Shown piece by piece: positions 8,746 to 16,552 of a DNA stretch of 64,000 nt. A model generated the notes under the pieces. The model saw only the letters and a program-made list of their open reading frames with translations, was not told where the DNA came from and ran no database searches. The position numbers and the translations under genes were made by a program. Origin of the DNA: Paenibacillus sp. L3-i20 (lineage in GTDB: Bacteria > Bacillota > Bacilli > Paenibacillales > Paenibacillaceae); the NCBI RefSeq assembly GCF_022180385.2, contig NZ_BQME02000002.1, forward strand, positions 992,001 to 1,056,000. The letters run 5' to 3'. Position 1 is the first letter of the stretch. Every line of letters begins with the position of its first letter.

Positions 8746-9408
8746 TTAGAGGTAATCTAGCAATTCGTTTAAATGAGTTATTGTTTGCTTTGGTATTACT
8801 GTAATACTATCACTCCATGGTTGATTCACCTGAAACCAAATGGTATCCATGCCCGCTTTTGCAGCTCCTACAATATCATTAAGGGGATGATCACCGATAT
8901 ACATGCATTGATCCAGCGGAATTCCGAGTCTCGCCGCTGCCAGCTCAAAAATATCAACATGCGGTTTTTTGATGCCGGCTTCCTCAGAAACTATAATCGC
9001 ATCGAAATGATTTCTTATTTTCAAAAAATCGATCTTGCCGTACTGGATCATCGTCCTTCCGTTAGTTATCATGCCAATTTTGTATTTACTGCGTAGTGCT
9101 TGGATTACTTCTATTGCTTGATCCATTAGGACTGCACTTTTTACATAATGAATGTCATAATAATTCATAAGCTCAGAATGATCAGGCTTAATTTCCCATG
9201 GTAATTCGGCTAGAAGTTCATCAAATAACACCTTCTTGTCCTTATAGCCATCTTGATCAAGTTCGATGAGTCGCTTAAGCAAGTTATCATGTTGATCATG
9301 ATTTTCGAAATAATTGTTAATGAATGATCGAGAAAAGGTCAAAAAAGTTTGCGTTCGATCAAGAATGGTGTTATCTAAATCGAAAATAATAGCCTTATAA
9401 TGACTCAT
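8746..9408 (-). CDS. HAD-superfamily phosphatase (YjjG/REG-2-like)
   Basis: From the ATG at 9408 this encodes 220 aa with all HAD motifs: motif I FDLDNTILD (the first Asp is the nucleophile), motif II ITNG, a conserved Lys in the KKPHVDIF segment, and motif IV GDHPLNDIVGA. The helical cap between motifs I and II (about residues 15-95) is type C1. Relatives dephosphorylate nucleotides or small phosphometabolites. A frame extension to 9447 lacks a ribosome binding site, whereas GAGTGGA precedes the chosen ATG. Confidence 0.85.
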   Translation of the reverse strand: MSHYKAIIFDLDNTILDRTQTFLTFSRSFINNYFENHDQHDNLLKRLIELDQDGYKDKKVLFDELLAELPWEIKPDHSELMNYYDIHYVKSAVLMDQAIEVIQALRSKYKIGMITNGRTMIQYGKIDFLKIRNHFDAIIVSEEAGIKKPHVDIFELAAARLGIPLDQCMYIGDHPLNDIVGAAKAGMDTIWFQVNQPWSDSITVIPKQTITHLNELLDYL

Positions 9409-9460
9409 CAAAATCCACTCTTTCGTTAAATATATTTTGGCCTGCACAAAAATTGCTTAG

Positions 9461-9861
9461 TTACAAACTTGTTGATCCAGTTAATTTTAATAATGATAAA
9501 ATGAATAAATAGACGACTGAATTTACTATCGCTGCAATATAAAAAGCAAATGATTCATCACTAAATATTTCTTGTTTCTCACCAATTACTAAAAGAAAAA
9601 GGGAGACTACAGCGACGGCAGCCACGATGTGAAGAAGTAACTTAAACGCTATATTTTTGAATGTACTTTGACGAAAAAGCTGATTTATACCTAAAGCAAT
9701 AGGCGATCCCAGAAATAAAACAAAGATCAAATCTACTAAAAAACGATCGCTAATACTTCCATAGAAGGTCCAAAAATGATCAATGTGATGATGAAAGAAC
9801 TGATGAATGCAGTAGCGAACGCTGCAACTACGATTGTTATGATTCTGTTCGCAAGTTTCAT
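9461..9861 (-). pseudogene. Frameshifted small membrane protein gene
   Basis: Two reading frames together make one convincing membrane protein. From the ATG at 9859-9861, which has a GGGGG ribosome binding site 6 nt upstream, a frame starts MKLANRIITIVVAAFATAF, continues as a hydrophobic helix to ...FGPS at about 9765 and stops at 9736. A second frame takes over with YGSISDRFLVDLIF and runs through three more hydrophobic segments to the stop at 9461. Restoring one base near 9757-9771 would join them into a protein of about 133 aa with four helices. The frame reading through the 5' part without a shift gives an implausible His/Cys/Asn-rich stretch. A sequencing error is the alternative explanation. 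Confidence 0.7.
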
Positions 9862-10101
9862 AATTAACCCCCAAACAGATGTTCAGATGTGAAGTATAGA
9901 TAATCTTACCATAATATTACTGTTATTGAGTAGATCTAATGAATGCACAACCTTGTTTTCTGCTGTGCGTACGACAAAGAGCCCTATCCAGAACCATAGG
10001 ACAGAGCTCGCTTTTCAAATCATAAGTATGATGTTTAAAAGGAAGCTGAGATGCTTCGCCAGAAACAAACGATAAAACTAGATATATGAACTACCATACT
10101 A

Positions 10102-10512
10102 TCAAAAGCTACAAACTCCCATGTGATGGCCATTCAATTCAATGAAATTGAAATACTTCAAATTGCCTTCATCGCTAATTGGCTCTACTTCGACTCCTCT
10201 TTCGGTAAGTAATTGGTGTACATGTTCAATATCTTTTGTATAGAAGTTCATATAGGGGTGAAGCTCACCATTTTTATAGAAGGTAAGTGGCGAGAACTGC
10301 TCGGACTCAACCAATGTTATCATTGCATGACCGAGTTCAATATTTGCTGATTTTCCTTCCTTTATTGCAACAGAGACATTTAACGCTGCGTATCCGCTCT
10401 CTTCTTTCCAAACAAATACACATCCAAATACATCTACGTACCAGCGTGTAGATTCCTCCAAGTTAGACACAGGTATGAAATTACAATCAATTCTTTGAAA
10501 TAAGCTGCTCAC
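10102..10512 (-). CDS. VOC-family (glyoxalase/bleomycin-resistance-like) protein
   Basis: This 136-aa protein has the paired beta-alpha-beta-beta-beta modules of the vicinal oxygen chelate fold: RIDCNFIPVSNLEESTRWYV at the start of module one and NFYTKDIEHVHQLL at the start of module two, with a late acidic residue in NFIELNGHHMG. VOC proteins bind a metal and act as isomerases, dioxygenases or drug binders; no specific ligand is evident. GTG at 10512 is chosen because GAGGAG precedes it by 8 nt; an in-frame GTG 3 codons upstream overlaps that site. Confidence 0.78.
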   Translation of the reverse strand: MSSLFQRIDCNFIPVSNLEESTRWYVDVFGCVFVWKEESGYAALNVSVAIKEGKSANIELGHAMITLVESEQFSPLTFYKNGELHPYMNFYTKDIEHVHQLLTERGVEVEPISDEGNLKYFNFIELNGHHMGVCSF

Positions 10513-10601
10513 ATTACTCACTCCTCAAAATAGAAATTGATTTACCAACATTTACGGCTAACTTACTGGCTGTTCTGTTGTCTCTTCATAGACGCAAATA
10601 T

Positions 10602-10754
10602 CTATAATTTTGAATTGTTACTTATTTCTCTAAGTTTTTGGTTTATATCATCAAGCGATCGTTGCATCTGTTCTGCCCTTCTAAGGCTCGAATATTGATT
10701 CCCGATAATTCCTGACAACCCGATTATAATTACTATTAAAATTAAAATTACCAT
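10602..10754 (-). CDS. 50-aa single-pass membrane protein with coiled-coil tail
   Basis: From the ATG at 10754 (AAAGGA, 8-nt spacer) the product is 50 aa: one strongly hydrophobic helix (about residues 2-18), then a charged heptad-like helix (LRRAEQMQRSLDDINQKLREI). The open frame continues upstream to 10853 but would overlap the neighbouring acetyltransferase and bury the ribosome binding site. Function is unknown. The same architecture recurs at 21229-21375 and 26589-26816. Confidence 0.6.
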   Translation of the reverse strand: MVILILIVIIIGLSGIIGNQYSSLRRAEQMQRSLDDINQKLREISNNSKL

Positions 10755-10794
10755 TAAGAGCATCCTTTCAAAGAAACTTTTTTGACTTGTAAAC

Positions 10795-11304
10795 TCAGAC
10801 TTTTTTGTAATACAGAATAGTAGCGTCCAGTTCGCCATTTGCAGAAATCGCAAAGTCAGGAATTCTACCCGCTTGTATGTACCCTTGTGAAGTATAAAGG
10901 ATATTGGATGGGTCGCCTTCCCTCGTATCCAAAACTAATAACGTCCTATCTTCGTTAATAGCCCTCTCTTCTGCTGCTTTCATGAGTATTTGCCCTATAC
11001 CTTTACGGCGATGATTCGGATGAGTCATGAGTTTAGCAATTTCGGCGCGGTGGCTACCATTTTGTTTTGAACATAGATGCAGTTGAACACTGCCTACAAG
11101 CTGACCGTCTATTTTTGCTACAAGAAGGATGACATCGGGGTCCAGTACATTTTCCCAATATGTATGTGCAGCTGAAGCTTGCAATGGCGGTAGAAATCCG
11201 ATTGATGCTCCACCTTCTACAACCTGAATTAATAGTTCGCTAAGTTCACCAAGATTTTCTGATATTGTATGTAGTTGTTCTATTTCTAAAGAATCTGTCA
11301 TCAT
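10795..11304 (-). CDS. GNAT-family N-acetyltransferase
   Basis: This 169-aa single GNAT domain has the acetyl-CoA-binding loop HRRKGIGQILMKAAEE (about residues 99-114) and a C-terminal YTSQGYIQAG segment typical of the beta5-alpha4 region. The MTHPNHRRKGIG context resembles aminoglycoside- or phosphinothricin-type acetyltransferases, but the substrate cannot be read from sequence. AAGGAGAG precedes two adjacent ATG codons (11304 and 11301), and either could be the start. Confidence 0.82.
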   Translation of the reverse strand: MMTDSLEIEQLHTISENLGELSELLIQVVEGGASIGFLPPLQASAAHTYWENVLDPDVILLVAKIDGQLVGSVQLHLCSKQNGSHRAEIAKLMTHPNHRRKGIGQILMKAAEERAINEDRTLLVLDTREGDPSNILYTSQGYIQAGRIPDFAISANGELDATILYYKKV

Positions 11305-11408
11305 GATCTCTCCTTATTGTATGTTAGAAATATATTATTCGATGGAAGAGAGTAACTACTTACTATCTGATCTTGAGTTCAGACAAGTTCGCTATCATAT
11401 AATCTGGT

Positions 11409-11960
11409 TTAAATGGTACTTTGATTATGACAGTAATCCCACTCCATGCGATCGATAAGTGATTTTATTTGAGCAATATGATGATGATTATGCCATATAA
11501 ATCGTTGAAGAGCTACATCTAATGTAATGATTCCTAGTACCTGAGTTTTTAACTTTCTGTTAAATTGTTCAGATTCTAAACTGGAAAGGAGATACAAAAA
11601 TCGAATATGGAGGGATTCCAAAAGTAGTAATGAACATTCAATTGGAGCATCATTATAGTCACTTAATTGTGCCCATAAGTCCTCACGGTAAGAACTCGCT
11701 AATGGTTCATCTTCAGTTAATGCCTTCTTAAACCTTAAAAACGCGTTTATATCATTGTCAGCTAAGTGATGAATAATTTGCTTTATCGTCCATCCGCCTT
11801 GTCGGTATGGTACGCTAAGTTGTTCAGGCTGCAAATGACAGGTTATACTTCGCACTGTTTGTACGATTTTTGGTATTTGTTGAATAACAGAATTGCGATC
11901 CTCATGAGAGTTAATAATGAATGATTCAAATTGACCAATGGGGTAACGTAAATAATCCAT
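11409..11960 (-). CDS. YfiT/DinB-superfamily protein, paralogue of the 2.7-kb gene
   Basis: The 183-aa protein follows the 2724-3248 protein along its whole length: YPIGQF, PYRQGGWTIKQIIHHLAD near residue 59, AQLSDYNDAPIECSLLLLE, and WHNHHHIAQIKSLI near the C-terminus. The His of the first motif and the H-x3-H pair that bind metal are kept, but the segment after the first motif reads ADND rather than ADSH. The C-terminal tail is longer and polar. The two copies differ throughout, so this is an old duplication or a separate acquisition. GAGGAGCGAATAA precedes the ATG. Confidence 0.8.
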   Translation of the reverse strand: MDYLRYPIGQFESFIINSHEDRNSVIQQIPKIVQTVRSITCHLQPEQLSVPYRQGGWTIKQIIHHLADNDINAFLRFKKALTEDEPLASSYREDLWAQLSDYNDAPIECSLLLLESLHIRFLYLLSSLESEQFNRKLKTQVLGIITLDVALQRFIWHNHHHIAQIKSLIDRMEWDYCHNQSTI

Positions 11961-12037
11961 TTATTCGCTCCTCTGCTCAACTATAAAAACTACAAATTAT
12001 AAGCTATCAGCTATCAAAATTCTATTTAGATTAGACT

Positions 12038-12565
12038 TTATTTCGGTGGGAAACTATTCAAATAGTCTTTCATCAGTTCTTCTGATATTGACAATGCTTC
12101 CTCTTGATTTGTCGCTGGTCCAGATAACATCAATGGGGTGACTAAATCCCCTTGTTTTTGAGTAGAGGTATTCATAATTGCTATTTTCGAAAAATCATCG
12201 TTTGCAAACATAGTTCCATACATAAACGTTTTTGTGTAACCATCTTCGACATAACTGTAGATTAATGATCCAGCATCATGTTGATCAAACGAGATATCTA
12301 CCGTTCTTCTATCTTTTGGAATTGGAAGTAGCTCATCCGGTAAGTGAACATTCCCAACAAACTCCCTCGTGTTATTGCGTTTTTTTGCAACATATCCATC
12401 AATTCGAATGGTCATAGGTTCAGTATTTTGTAGAGTTGTGCTACCACGATGAAATTCAACCACCTGTATATCAACCTTGATATGCTTCGGCATTCTGCTC
12501 TAAATGAATAGTCCGATAATCAGGATTACTAAAAGGATCGAAGTGATCAGCAACCTTTTTCGCAC
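12038..12565 (-). pseudogene. Membrane-anchored protein gene interrupted by an in-frame amber codon
   Basis: From GTG at 12563-12565, behind a GAGGGGGG ribosome binding site, the frame encodes a classic basic-hydrophobic anchor (MRKRLLITSILLVILIIGLF) and meets TAG at 12500-12502. The same frame then continues as SRMPKHIKVDIQVVEF to the stop at 12038, a 151-aa soluble-looking domain from the ATG at 12493. Anchor, stop and domain are co-linear with nothing missing, so one substitution (for example Trp to amber) is the simplest reading. The downstream ATG has only a weak ribosome binding site, so a soluble form could still be made. The domain's function is unknown. Confidence 0.65.
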
Positions 12566-12621
12566 AATACACTTCCCCCCTCTTGTTTAAATCAAATAAT
12601 ATACTAACCAATATTTGTTGT

Positions 12622-13194
12622 TTAGTGCTGTGTTTCTTCTACAATAAGTTTGAGATTAGGCCATGTTTCAAGCCACTGTTTACTTTGCACTCTATTGTGA
12701 AAACAGTCGGTATCTTTGAAATACGGACTTTGTCGTACAACTAAATCAAACAAGTCATTTAATCCGTGAGGTGCGATCACTTCGAGCTTATTAGATTTTC
12801 CTATTGTAATCGCTGTTGCAGTAGCTGTTTCCGGCCATCTTTTCATTGCGTCGGCTACGGACAAATAAGTCTGCTCATTGTTTCTTTCATGCATTCTCGC
12901 TTGGTTTTTTATTGACCAGTTATAGTCACGTACTTCATTTTGCAATATGCTTTCTAGGTTCTTCTCCGTTTGCTCACGAGTATCACTTGGATCGTAATAC
13001 AAAATATCGACATCGTTTAAAGATGACGGCTTATTGAAACCATGTAAGTAATTCCATACATAATTTCTTACATAACCTGCTGCTATACACCAGTGAGGAA
13101 GATTCAACGCTTGGACAAGAGTTAGATCTCTATTAAGGTTATTGTATGTTTTCATAATTGAGATTAATTTATGTTCTAGCACCTTTTCACTCAC
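12622..13194 (-). CDS. Nucleotidyltransferase-like protein (NTP_transf_6/DUF925)
   Basis: This 190-aa protein has the DUF925-type signature CIAAGYVRNYVWNYLHG (about residues 36-52) followed by LNDVDILYYD (about 59-68), where the Asp pair would be metal ligands of a polymerase-beta-like fold. A C-terminal NRVQSKQWLETWPNL completes the family pattern. Substrate and role are unknown. GTG at 13194 is used, but the ribosome binding site is weak and a GTG or ATG a few codons downstream cannot be excluded. Confidence 0.75.
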   Translation of the reverse strand: MSEKVLEHKLISIMKTYNNLNRDLTLVQALNLPHWCIAAGYVRNYVWNYLHGFNKPSSLNDVDILYYDPSDTREQTEKNLESILQNEVRDYNWSIKNQARMHERNNEQTYLSVADAMKRWPETATATAITIGKSNKLEVIAPHGLNDLFDLVVRQSPYFKDTDCFHNRVQSKQWLETWPNLKLIVEETQH

Positions 13195-13226
13195 CCATTT
13201 CTTATGTACCTATTCTCTTTCTACTA

Positions 13227-13691
13227 CTAGATCGTTCTTGGGAATCTCCCATTTTTAACCTGAACATTATTTCGGCGTGACCATTCTTTTAGCTCATTTA
13301 TACCTGTTTCATCATCTTCTTTGAAGCTAAATGCAAGATATATGGATACGATTTTTTTATGCTGGAGCTTAATTCCTACCGACTGAAAAAAATAACCATC
13401 AATCATTATTTTATCAATGTCTGTTGCTTGAACTTCTCGGTTATAAATCGTTATCGATTCGTCATTAAATTGAATTACCTTTGGTTTCATCAGAAGTGTT
13501 TTCACTGGTACAATCAACAAAACTAATAATAAGAGCACTATCACTAGCGACATAATTAACCTGAACAATGAGACATCATTCAATCTGTACAATAAGTATA
13601 CCTGTGAACTAATCATAGTTAATAAAGATAAAATAACAATTGTAGATCCAAAAGGTCGTTTGATTTTGTAAGCAACGTTTGTTTGTGTCAT
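13227..13691 (-). CDS. Two-helix membrane protein with a PH-like cytosolic domain
   Basis: The 154-aa protein has two membrane helices (about residues 15-35 and 43-65), the second very Leu/Val-rich, followed by a beta-rich domain (KVIQFNDESITIYNREVQATDIDKIMI) resembling the bacterial PH-like domains of small membrane proteins. No enzyme motif is visible. It sits 15 bp downstream of another small membrane protein gene and may share its transcript. AGAGGA precedes the ATG. Confidence 0.55.
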   Translation of the reverse strand: MTQTNVAYKIKRPFGSTIVILSLLTMISSQVYLLYRLNDVSLFRLIMSLVIVLLLLVLLIVPVKTLLMKPKVIQFNDESITIYNREVQATDIDKIMIDGYFFQSVGIKLQHKKIVSIYLAFSFKEDDETGINELKEWSRRNNVQVKNGRFPRTI

Positions 13692-13706
13692 TGAAACTTC
13701 AGTCCT

Positions 13707-14015
13707 CTATCTGTCATTATTTTCATTGTTTTTCTCGATTAATACTTCCTTGTTATGAGGTAAATCGGTTTCAGCAAAATCTTTTTTTGCTATTTCTAAT
13801 TGTTCGATATGTTCCTCATCACTTTGCCAATGATTGCGTTTCTTTTTGATTTTTTTTTGATTTGTATCTCCTTTTTTTCTGATTTTACCATGAATCGCCA
13901 AGAGAATAGTTATTATTAGGGAAATATTTAAGAGGATAACTATCGGAAAATTAAGTAAGGATATTAAAATGATATTAATGACTACAATCAAAATGAACAG
14001 AAATACGTATCCCAC
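13707..14015 (-). CDS. Small two-helix membrane protein with Lys-rich tail
   Basis: From GTG at 14015 (GGAGG, 8-nt spacer) this encodes 102 aa. Two hydrophobic helices (about residues 2-24 and 25-45) are followed by a highly basic segment (KIRKKGDTNQKKIKKKRNH) and then an acidic tail, so the C-terminal half should be cytosolic. Family and function are not recognised. The TTG at 14030 is an alternative start without a ribosome binding site. Confidence 0.5.
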   Translation of the reverse strand: MGYVFLFILIVVINIILISLLNFPIVILLNISLIITILLAIHGKIRKKGDTNQKKIKKKRNHWQSDEEHIEQLEIAKKDFAETDLPHNKEVLIEKNNENNDR

Positions 14016-14085
14016 ATCCACTGCCTCCAATAACTTGATAGACTACTTAACTTATTAAGTGGTACCTTGCTACTAATATCCCATT

Positions 14086-14619
14086 CTAATCACGAATAAC
14101 TATTTTACCAATCCTATGCCCTACAAGTATTATAGGAAGTAACAATAACCCTGAAGGCGCGTATAAAATAATTTGTTTCAGCGTTAGGAGGTTTTCTTGC
14201 ACCATTCTATAAAATAAATAAATTGTATATGGAAGTGTGATGACAATACCAGTAATAACACCTGGAGTGTACATTTTGAGATAAATGGATTGACCGAGAT
14301 GCATAAATACATGAAGTAAAAGGATAGCATTAAAGCCTACAAACAATAAATAATTTTGATGTTCTACAGCCAAATAAGTAATGGGAATAAATATTATAAA
14401 TTCGAGAAGGACTGCAACGGTGAATTGTGATGATTTAATGGTGGACATATCTTTTAATCGATTAGCTAGTGGGCGTGGAACTACATTTCTGATCTTAGGA
14501 TAGTTTTTTTTCATCCAGGATTCTACAACTATTATTTCTTCAAAATCATGGATCATGAAAGTAGCTAGAAATAACCACATTAAGGACTGTATTGTGATGA
14601 AAGAATCATTAATAGACAA
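14086..14619 (-). CDS. HXXEE-motif membrane protein
   Basis: The 177-aa polytopic protein carries the defining H-x-x-E-E motif as HDFEE at residues 24-28 in the first helix, and four to five further helices. A conserved VESWMKK follows the motif. The family is common in Bacillales and its function is unknown; the polar HxxEE cluster in the membrane suggests metal or proton binding. TTG at 14619 follows AAGGGGATTGATATA, and the gene starts 4 bp after the SMI1 gene stops, so the two are probably co-transcribed. Confidence 0.8.
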   Translation of the reverse strand: MSINDSFITIQSLMWLFLATFMIHDFEEIIVVESWMKKNYPKIRNVVPRPLANRLKDMSTIKSSQFTVAVLLEFIIFIPITYLAVEHQNYLLFVGFNAILLLHVFMHLGQSIYLKMYTPGVITGIVITLPYTIYLFYRMVQENLLTLKQIILYAPSGLLLLPIILVGHRIGKIVIRD

Positions 14620-14623
14620 TATA

Positions 14624-15145
14624 TCAATCCCCTTCTATCAGACATTTTTCTATGAAATTAAATAAACTCTTCCCCTTGATGGAACGATTTCCCCAATCAT
14701 GCCAAAAATATAAAACTTGTCCACTAATCCCTTCTTCAGAAGGATCAGTATCCAGACAGAGATAGTCTCCGCCACCGTTATCAGCTATTGGAATCCATTT
14801 CGAATTCCAGAGTACTGGCTTAATTTCTTTTTCAACTTCAAGCTCCATGTCGTCTGGATCAAACTCTTCTTGCAAAAATGTCCAGTTATCTATGATCTGA
14901 GAAATAGGAGAGAGAGTTAAGTTTCTCACAAAAGAGCTAACCCCTATTGTCCAAATTTGACCGTTATGTAATCTGTAAAAACTTTTCATTTCTTCAGGCA
15001 GTGTGACTCCAAGAGTATGTTCAAGTAGCTGGAAGTCTTCTTCAGTAGCACCAAGTTGTAAATTCAGTGATTGCTCGAAATTCTTCGTTGTCTTACTTCC
15101 TTTTTCGATTATAGCTTGCCAAAGCAATTCTGCTCTCTCTACCAT
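14624..15145 (-). CDS. SMI1/KNR4 (SUKH) family protein
   Basis: This 173-aa protein has the SUKH-superfamily layout: an early LPEEMKSFYRLHNGQ (about residues 50-64), a middle W-rich strand (WIPIADNGGGDYLCLD, about 115-130) and VLYFWHDWGNR near residue 143. SUKH proteins often serve as immunity proteins to polymorphic toxins, but no toxin gene is adjacent, so this could be an orphan immunity gene. GGAGG 8 nt before the ATG at 15145 decides the start over an in-frame ATG 5 codons upstream. Confidence 0.82.
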   Translation of the reverse strand: MVERAELLWQAIIEKGSKTTKNFEQSLNLQLGATEEDFQLLEHTLGVTLPEEMKSFYRLHNGQIWTIGVSSFVRNLTLSPISQIIDNWTFLQEEFDPDDMELEVEKEIKPVLWNSKWIPIADNGGGDYLCLDTDPSEEGISGQVLYFWHDWGNRSIKGKSLFNFIEKCLIEGD

Positions 15146-15166
15146 AGTTAGAACCTCCAATCTCCA

Positions 15167-15556
15167 TTAAAAAGGTTGCTTTTCATTCGCCACACTCTTA
15201 TCCCAATCAATTTCCTTCATAGTAGGCTCTAAATCTTCACTCTCAATAACTATGACTGTCATCCCCGTATGAGATCCAGACTCATGACATTCTCCACGCT
15301 GCCAAAAAGCTGCTTGCCCTGGCATGATTTTATATCTAATCCCTTCTTCACCACTCACCCAGCCTTGTCCACTAACGACAAGCATCAATTGATTAACTGG
15401 AGCTTTATGTAAACCTACTATTCCTTCTTGCCCAATATAAATACAGCCTATCTGAATTTGCTTATTATGTTTTACAATTTTCGTGTAATCTGCTCCGCTG
15501 CTCTTGTAACTTATAATGTTCTGGCCAGATTCTTTGCCAAAATCGTAAATTTTCAT
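15167..15556 (-). CDS. Cupin-domain protein
   Basis: This 129-aa single cupin contains LHKAPVNQLMLVVSGQGWV (motif 1 region, about residues 49-67) and PGQAAFWQRGECHESG (motif 2 region, about 79-94). Motif 1 has only one His and a Gln in place of the usual Glu, so metal binding may be weak. Such small cupins bind ligands or act as isomerases or dioxygenases. AAGGGA precedes the ATG. It is clearly different in sequence from the cupin at 21894. Confidence 0.75.
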   Translation of the reverse strand: MKIYDFGKESGQNIISYKSSGADYTKIVKHNKQIQIGCIYIGQEGIVGLHKAPVNQLMLVVSGQGWVSGEEGIRYKIMPGQAAFWQRGECHESGSHTGMTVIVIESEDLEPTMKEIDWDKSVANEKQPF

Positions 15557-15607
15557 ATTATGATCCCTTCATCATTATATTTTCCAAGTCGTTGATCACC
15601 CTATGTG

Positions 15608-15642
15608 TAAAAAAACTACCCTAATTAATTGATTAAGGTAGG
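15608..15642 (-). terminator. Terminator overlapping the end of the VOC gene
   Basis: On the minus strand CTACC (15616-15620) pairs with GGTAG (15637-15641), extended by TAAT/ATTA inside, and runs into seven T residues (A-run 15609-15615). The stem contains the stop codon of the upstream VOC gene, so termination is immediate. Confidence 0.7.
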
Positions 15643-16106
15643 TTCTTATTTCTAGTTGTTATAACTTCCCATTCTGCAAATGATCTTTTTTCGGTATCTT
15701 CTTTTAATTCGTGAGGAACTTCAATAAAGCACATTAATTCTAAACTATTGCCATCCGGATCTTCAAAGTACACAGAAGCATTTCCCTGATTTGGACGTAT
15801 AAATGGTTGTATGCTTTTCCTTGTACCAAAAGGAACTGGCTCTACACCAATCGACTGCAACCATGCAATGCTATTTTTAAGATTTTCATAGGATACTCTA
15901 AAAGCAATATGTCTTAGTGAAGGATGATATTCCGTTTTGTAACTTTCTCCTTCCCATAATCCGAGCCAACTTTTCCCCTCTTCGATCCAGAAAAAAACGG
16001 TATCATTGCTCCTCCATGCTAGTTTCAACCCTAATCTGGAATAAAACGCAATCGAGTTCTCTAAATCGCTAACTGGTAAATGAGCTTCATATAAACCTTC
16101 AATCAT
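15633..16106 (-). CDS. VOC-family glyoxalase-like protein
   Basis: From the ATG at 16106 this encodes 157 aa with two VOC modules. Module one begins YEAHLPVSDLENSIAFYSRL; module two begins HIAFRVSYENLKNSIAWLQ and ends with SVYFEDPDGNSLELMC, the usual late Glu ligand context. This resembles fosfomycin-resistance and catechol-dioxygenase relatives more than glyoxalase I, but the substrate is unassigned. The open frame extends 40 codons upstream into the previous gene; AGAGG about 10 nt upstream supports the chosen start. Confidence 0.8.
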   Translation of the reverse strand: MIEGLYEAHLPVSDLENSIAFYSRLGLKLAWRSNDTVFFWIEEGKSWLGLWEGESYKTEYHPSLRHIAFRVSYENLKNSIAWLQSIGVEPVPFGTRKSIQPFIRPNQGNASVYFEDPDGNSLELMCFIEVPHELKEDTEKRSFAEWEVITTRNKNLP

Positions 16107-16131
16107 CGCTTCACAACCTCTTCTATTACTA

Positions 16132-16488
16132 TTAATCGAACAATAATATTTCTTCAATAATTGATTTGCCTTTAGAATAATCTCTACATGTCCATTCCCA
16201 TTCTTCGTGTAATCGCAATCTGCCATCTTCTAATAACTCAGGTTTAGATGTACACATACCAGTCATCATTTCATTATTTTCATTAATATGATGATAGCTC
16301 ATTTCTAAACATCCCAATTCATTGATGCTAGCAATCAATTGTCCTTTAACTATTCCACCACCGTAATAATGAGCCCAAACAACGTCGTCCTTCTGGAAAT
16401 AGTAAAAGGTAGTCTCTTCATTTACTTCGCCATTATCCGTGTTGTTTATTGTTTTGAATCTTCTTCCATCATAGTTAATTGGTTTCAT
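16132..16488 (-). CDS. Small conserved beta-rich protein (N-acetylglutamate synthase-like annotation family)
   Basis: This 118-aa protein starts MKPINYDGRRFKTINNTDNG and is predicted beta-rich, with VVWAHYYGGGIVKGQLI near residue 37 and LHEEWEWTC near residue 95. Similar proteins are often labelled N-acetylglutamate synthase in databases, but no GNAT motif is present, so I would not transfer that function. The start at 16488 is set by GGGAG about 10 nt upstream; the frame is open to 16551. Confidence 0.65.
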   Translation of the reverse strand: MKPINYDGRRFKTINNTDNGEVNEETTFYYFQKDDVVWAHYYGGGIVKGQLIASINELGCLEMSYHHINENNEMMTGMCTSKPELLEDGRLRLHEEWEWTCRDYSKGKSIIEEILLFD

Positions 16489-16552
16489 GTTATCAATGCT
16501 CCCTACTAATAATATGGGTGTTGAAGGGTAATTCAAGTAACTAAAAAACACA

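Noticed and set aside
9960..10016. GAGC...GCTC hairpin in the 9.9-10.1 kb gap as a terminator
   Set aside because: The stem is interrupted, the U-tract is short, and there is no plus-strand gene for it to end.
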